DNA of 7,388 bases. It comes from Limnohabitans sp. Its GTDB lineage: Bacteria > Pseudomonadota > Gammaproteobacteria > Burkholderiales > Burkholderiaceae_C. Positions 5,545 to 7,388 of this stretch are shown here, piece after piece. The DNA lies in assembly GCA_015657605.1 (NCBI GenBank), contig JACDQO010000140.1:1-7388 (forward strand), read 5' to 3'. Within the stretch, counting starts at the first letter, position 1; the number at the start of each line of letters is the position of its first letter. The position numbers were made by a program, and so were the translations under genes. Below the pieces are notes generated by a model that saw only the letters and a list, made by a program, of their open reading frames with translations, had not been told where the DNA came from and did not search any database.

Positions 5545-5561
5545 GTCGAAAATCCGTCGAC
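5545..5561. promoter_or_regulatory. GTCGA...TCGAC dyad in the fliC leader, candidate downstream enhancer
   Basis: GTCGA (5545-5549) and TCGAC (5557-5561) form an inverted repeat with a 7-base spacer, and another GTCG lies at 5539. They fall about +22 to +45 relative to the start site predicted from the sigma-54 promoter. FlrC of Vibrio is known to act from sites downstream of a flagellin promoter, so an activator site here is plausible but unproven. A small leader hairpin is the alternative. Confidence 0.3.
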
Positions 5562-5594
5562 CTGTTGTAGTCTCAGATTGATACGATGAACAAA

Positions 5595-5610
5595 GCAAAC
5601 CTTGTGCCAG
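5595..5610 (-). promoter_or_regulatory. Sigma-54 (-24/-12) promoter of fliC
   Basis: The minus strand reads CTGGCAC AAGGT TTGC, with GG and GC separated by exactly 10 bases. It starts only about 12 bases after the stop codon of the upstream flagellin. Transcription should begin near 5583, giving a leader of about 68 bases before the fliC ATG. I see no sigma-28 type site here, so fliC appears sigma-54 dependent. Confidence 0.88.
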
Positions 5611-5621
5611 TTTTTAAATTC

Positions 5622-7019
5622 TTATTTCTGTTCAAGAAGGCTCAGCACAGATCTGGGCAATTCATTGGCTTGTGCGATCACCGCGGTGGTGGCTTCTTGC
5701 AGTATTTTTTGCGCCGAAAGGCGTGCCGCTTCGATGGCGTAATCTGCGTCCATGATGCGAGAGCGTGATGAAGATGACTGGGTCTTCATCTCTTGTAAAT
5801 TGTCAGAAGCACTGGCAAAACGTGACATCCAAGCGCCGTACTTCACAGCGTATTCATTGACCAGGTTCATGGCAGCATCGAGTTTGCTCAGCGCTGAGTT
5901 GGCTGCGCTGATCGTTTGAATATGGCTGTTTGCAGTCCCTAGGGTGAGCGTATCTGCGGGAGTGGCTGTCATCGTCAGGCTTTGTGGCGCCTGTCCAATC
6001 GGTGATGACAGAACAATGGCAGTGTCTTCGCTGTAAGGGTCATTTGTTGGGGCCACCACGGGGGGCTCTGTCCAAGTTCCATTCGCGCTGAATGATCCAT
6101 TGCCAATGACCATGACCACCAAGTTTTCTGTCACGGTGTCGATGGTGACTTTTTCAAGGTTGCGGCCGCTTGAATGGCCATCACCGCTGTAACCGAGCGT
6201 CATGCCGTTGTAGTTGTTGACTATGGGCAGCGTGATGGTGTCGTAGCCGGACGCAGGCGGCAATAAACTGCCGTCGTAGCTGGCACCGGCAACAAATGCA
6301 TTGTTGGCATTCATGATTTGACTGTTGGCGCTGGCAGCCGATGTGATGCCTTTGGCCGACCAAACAGGATCGGTGCTGCTGAGAATGGCGCTTCCCAGAA
6401 GGTGTTTCCCATCGGTTGTGAAATTGACATCGTCGTCTGCGCCAAACGAATCCAGATTGATGGTGACGTTACTGAACCCCTTCGGTATGTAGCCAAGAGA
6501 CGCCAATCCCGAGCTGAAGGTCCTGTTGGATGATGTCAATACCGAGTTGATCGGGGATGTGTTTCCGATAGGAACAGGCGCAACGGTGGGCGTGGGCTTG
6601 AGCGGTGCCAGCGGTGTGCGTTCAAACACCTTGGAGTGCACGGAGATACGGTCAATCTCGTTGTTGAGTGCCTGATATTCTTTGTCCAGTGCTGCTCGAT
6701 CCGATCCAGCCAAAGTGTCGGTTGCTGCCTGAACTGCCAGTTCACGCATGCGCTGCAAAAGACCCGAAATGCTTTGTAGCCCACCAGAGGCCACCTGTGC
6801 CAAGCTGATGCCGTTGGAGATGTCCTGAATCAAACGACCAGAAACAGTGATGCTCGTCGCCATTCGGGCGCCAATCGCCAAACCTGCTGCATCGTCTTGG
6901 GCTGAATTGACCCTTGCGCCTGTAGACAAGCGCATCATGGATTGAGCGTTCAATCGGCTGGCGCTGTGTTGGGCTGTCTGCGCAACCAGCGAGGTGATGT
7001 TCGTGTTGAGGACGGTCAC
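5622..7019 (-). CDS. Divergent second flagellin with a large central insert
   Basis: This is a flagellin paralogue of 465 residues. The N-terminal D0/D1 helices (1-127) are recognisable: [36 protein letters not shown] (30-49), [16 protein letters not shown] and EYQALNNEIDRIS. The C-terminal D1/D0 part (about 366-465) includes SSSRSRIMDADYAIEAARLS and ends LPRSVLSLLEQK. The usual FNG/WNG-type motif after EIDRIS is missing and replaced by VHSKVFER and a proline-rich stretch (136-156). Residues about 157-350 are unlike the neighbouring FliC: Ser/Gly/Asn/Thr-rich and probably beta-rich, with an acidic FGADDDVNF (192-200). This could be a surface-exposed D2/D3 domain. The start is a GTG at 7019, fixed by alignment of MTVLNTN with MSVINTN of FliC, yet no ribosome site precedes it and no promoter is visible in the 50-base gap. 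It may be a minor filament protein. Confidence 0.92.
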   Translation of the reverse strand: MTVLNTNITSLVAQTAQHSASRLNAQSMMRLSTGARVNSAQDDAAGLAIGARMATSITVSGRLIQDISNGISLAQVASGGLQSISGLLQRMRELAVQAATDTLAGSDRAALDKEYQALNNEIDRISVHSKVFERTPLAPLKPTPTVAPVPIGNTSPINSVLTSSNRTFSSGLASLGYIPKGFSNVTINLDSFGADDDVNFTTDGKHLLGSAILSSTDPVWSAKGITSAASANSQIMNANNAFVAGASYDGSLLPPASGYDTITLPIVNNYNGMTLGYSGDGHSSGRNLEKVTIDTVTENLVVMVIGNGSFSANGTWTEPPVVAPTNDPYSEDTAIVLSSPIGQAPQSLTMTATPADTLTLGTANSHIQTISAANSALSKLDAAMNLVNEYAVKYGAWMSRFASASDNLQEMKTQSSSSRSRIMDADYAIEAARLSAQKILQEATTAVIAQANELPRSVLSLLEQK

Positions 7020-7069
7020 AGGTATTGCTTTTTGACAAGAACAAAGCAGCCCTATGCCTGGTCACGGGC

Positions 7070-7388
7070 TCAAGTCATTTGAGTTTCAACGGATGGCTCA
7101 ATCAGGGCATTCACTGAAGCCAGTTCTTCCTGAATCATTTGATCGTCAGGAAACCTTGTGGCTGCAAAATCCAGAACGACCCAGGCATCGTCTAGCTTGT
7201 TTTGGCAGCGCGCAACGCGGGCAAGATGCAGCCAGGTTTGCGCTGTGGTGTTGGGGCTTTGAACTTCGACCAGTTGAATCAGCAATTCTTCTGCTCGCGC
7301 CCAATCTTGCAAAACCTCTGCGAGCAGGCAACTGATGACGAGCAAATCTTCGCTGTTGGGGTTCAAAGCCAAAGCCGCTTCACAGATG
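7070..7388 (-). CDS. TPR-repeat protein, C-terminal fragment (cut by window edge)
   Basis: This is the last 105 codons of a protein that begins outside the window; the frame is open to the edge (ICEAALALNPNSED...). Two consecutive tetratricopeptide-like helical hairpins are visible: one around EDLLVISCLLAEVLQDWARA, the second around AQTWLHLARVARCQNKLDDA, each ending in a pro-rich turn (QSPN, RFPDD). TPRs mediate protein-protein contacts. The protein ends VETQMT 50 bases before the second flagellin, so the two may share a transcript. TPR proteins next to flagellin genes are often linked to flagellin glycosylation or secretion, but no enzymatic domain is visible in this fragment, so I assign no function. 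The TTG at 7372 is not a convincing start, because homology-like TPR sequence continues upstream of it. Confidence 0.75.
   Translation of the reverse strand, partial: ICEAALALNPNSEDLLVISCLLAEVLQDWARAEELLIQLVEVQSPNTTAQTWLHLARVARCQNKLDDAWVVLDFAATRFPDDQMIQEELASVNALIEPSVETQMT

Noticed and set aside
5516..5621. Flagellin phase-variation or recombination element between the two flagellin genes
   Set aside because: No inverted or direct repeats long enough for inversion, and no recombinase gene in the window; the gap is fully explained by promoter, leader and ribosome site.
7022..7055. Sigma-54 promoter before the second flagellin
   Set aside because: GGCATAGGGCTGC looks similar but has 9 bases between GG and GC, and lacks TGGCAC and TTGC.

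Overview
The window is a stretch of a polar-flagellum gene cluster, and every gene I can support lies on the minus strand, so transcription runs from the right edge to the left. The gene content (flagellins, a sigma-54 activator immediately before fliE, then fliF and fliG), the moderately GC-rich base composition and the -24/-12 promoters suggest a betaproteobacterium, most likely Burkholderiales of the Comamonadaceae type. That placement is inferred from gene style and order, not from a search.

Layout in transcription order. 7388-7070: the C-terminal end of a TPR-repeat protein cut by the window edge. 7019-5622: a large, divergent flagellin. 5610-5595: a textbook sigma-54 promoter. 5515-4568: a compact standard flagellin (fliC). 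4487-4281: a small protein with four cysteines. 4280-4085: an AT-rich regulatory gap holding a second sigma-54 promoter and a 16-bp palindrome. 4084-2612: a sigma-54 activator of the FlrC/FleQ type, read as three pieces because of two frame breaks. 2600-2256: fliE. 2234-383: fliF, read as two pieces. 362-1: the start of fliG, which also carries a frame break just after its start codon.

How the parts fit. FliE, FliF and FliG build the rod-MS-ring-switch core of the basal body, and the flagellins form the filament. The activator has intact Walker A, GAFTGA, Walker B and Fis-type DNA-binding elements. It is therefore the natural candidate for driving the two near-identical sigma-54 promoters, one before fliC and one before itself. 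Its N-terminal receiver-like domain lacks the phospho-acceptor aspartate, and no histidine kinase gene adjoins it. The position is that of flrC in Vibrio (flrBC-fliEFG), but this looks like a phosphorylation-independent version.

The main caution is sequence quality. Four single-base-scale frame breaks occur in about 3.5 kb (fliG, fliF, and the activator twice), each in or beside a short homopolymer. In each case the protein homology resumes directly in the other frame. This looks more like uncorrected indel errors than gene decay, but it cannot be settled from this sequence alone.
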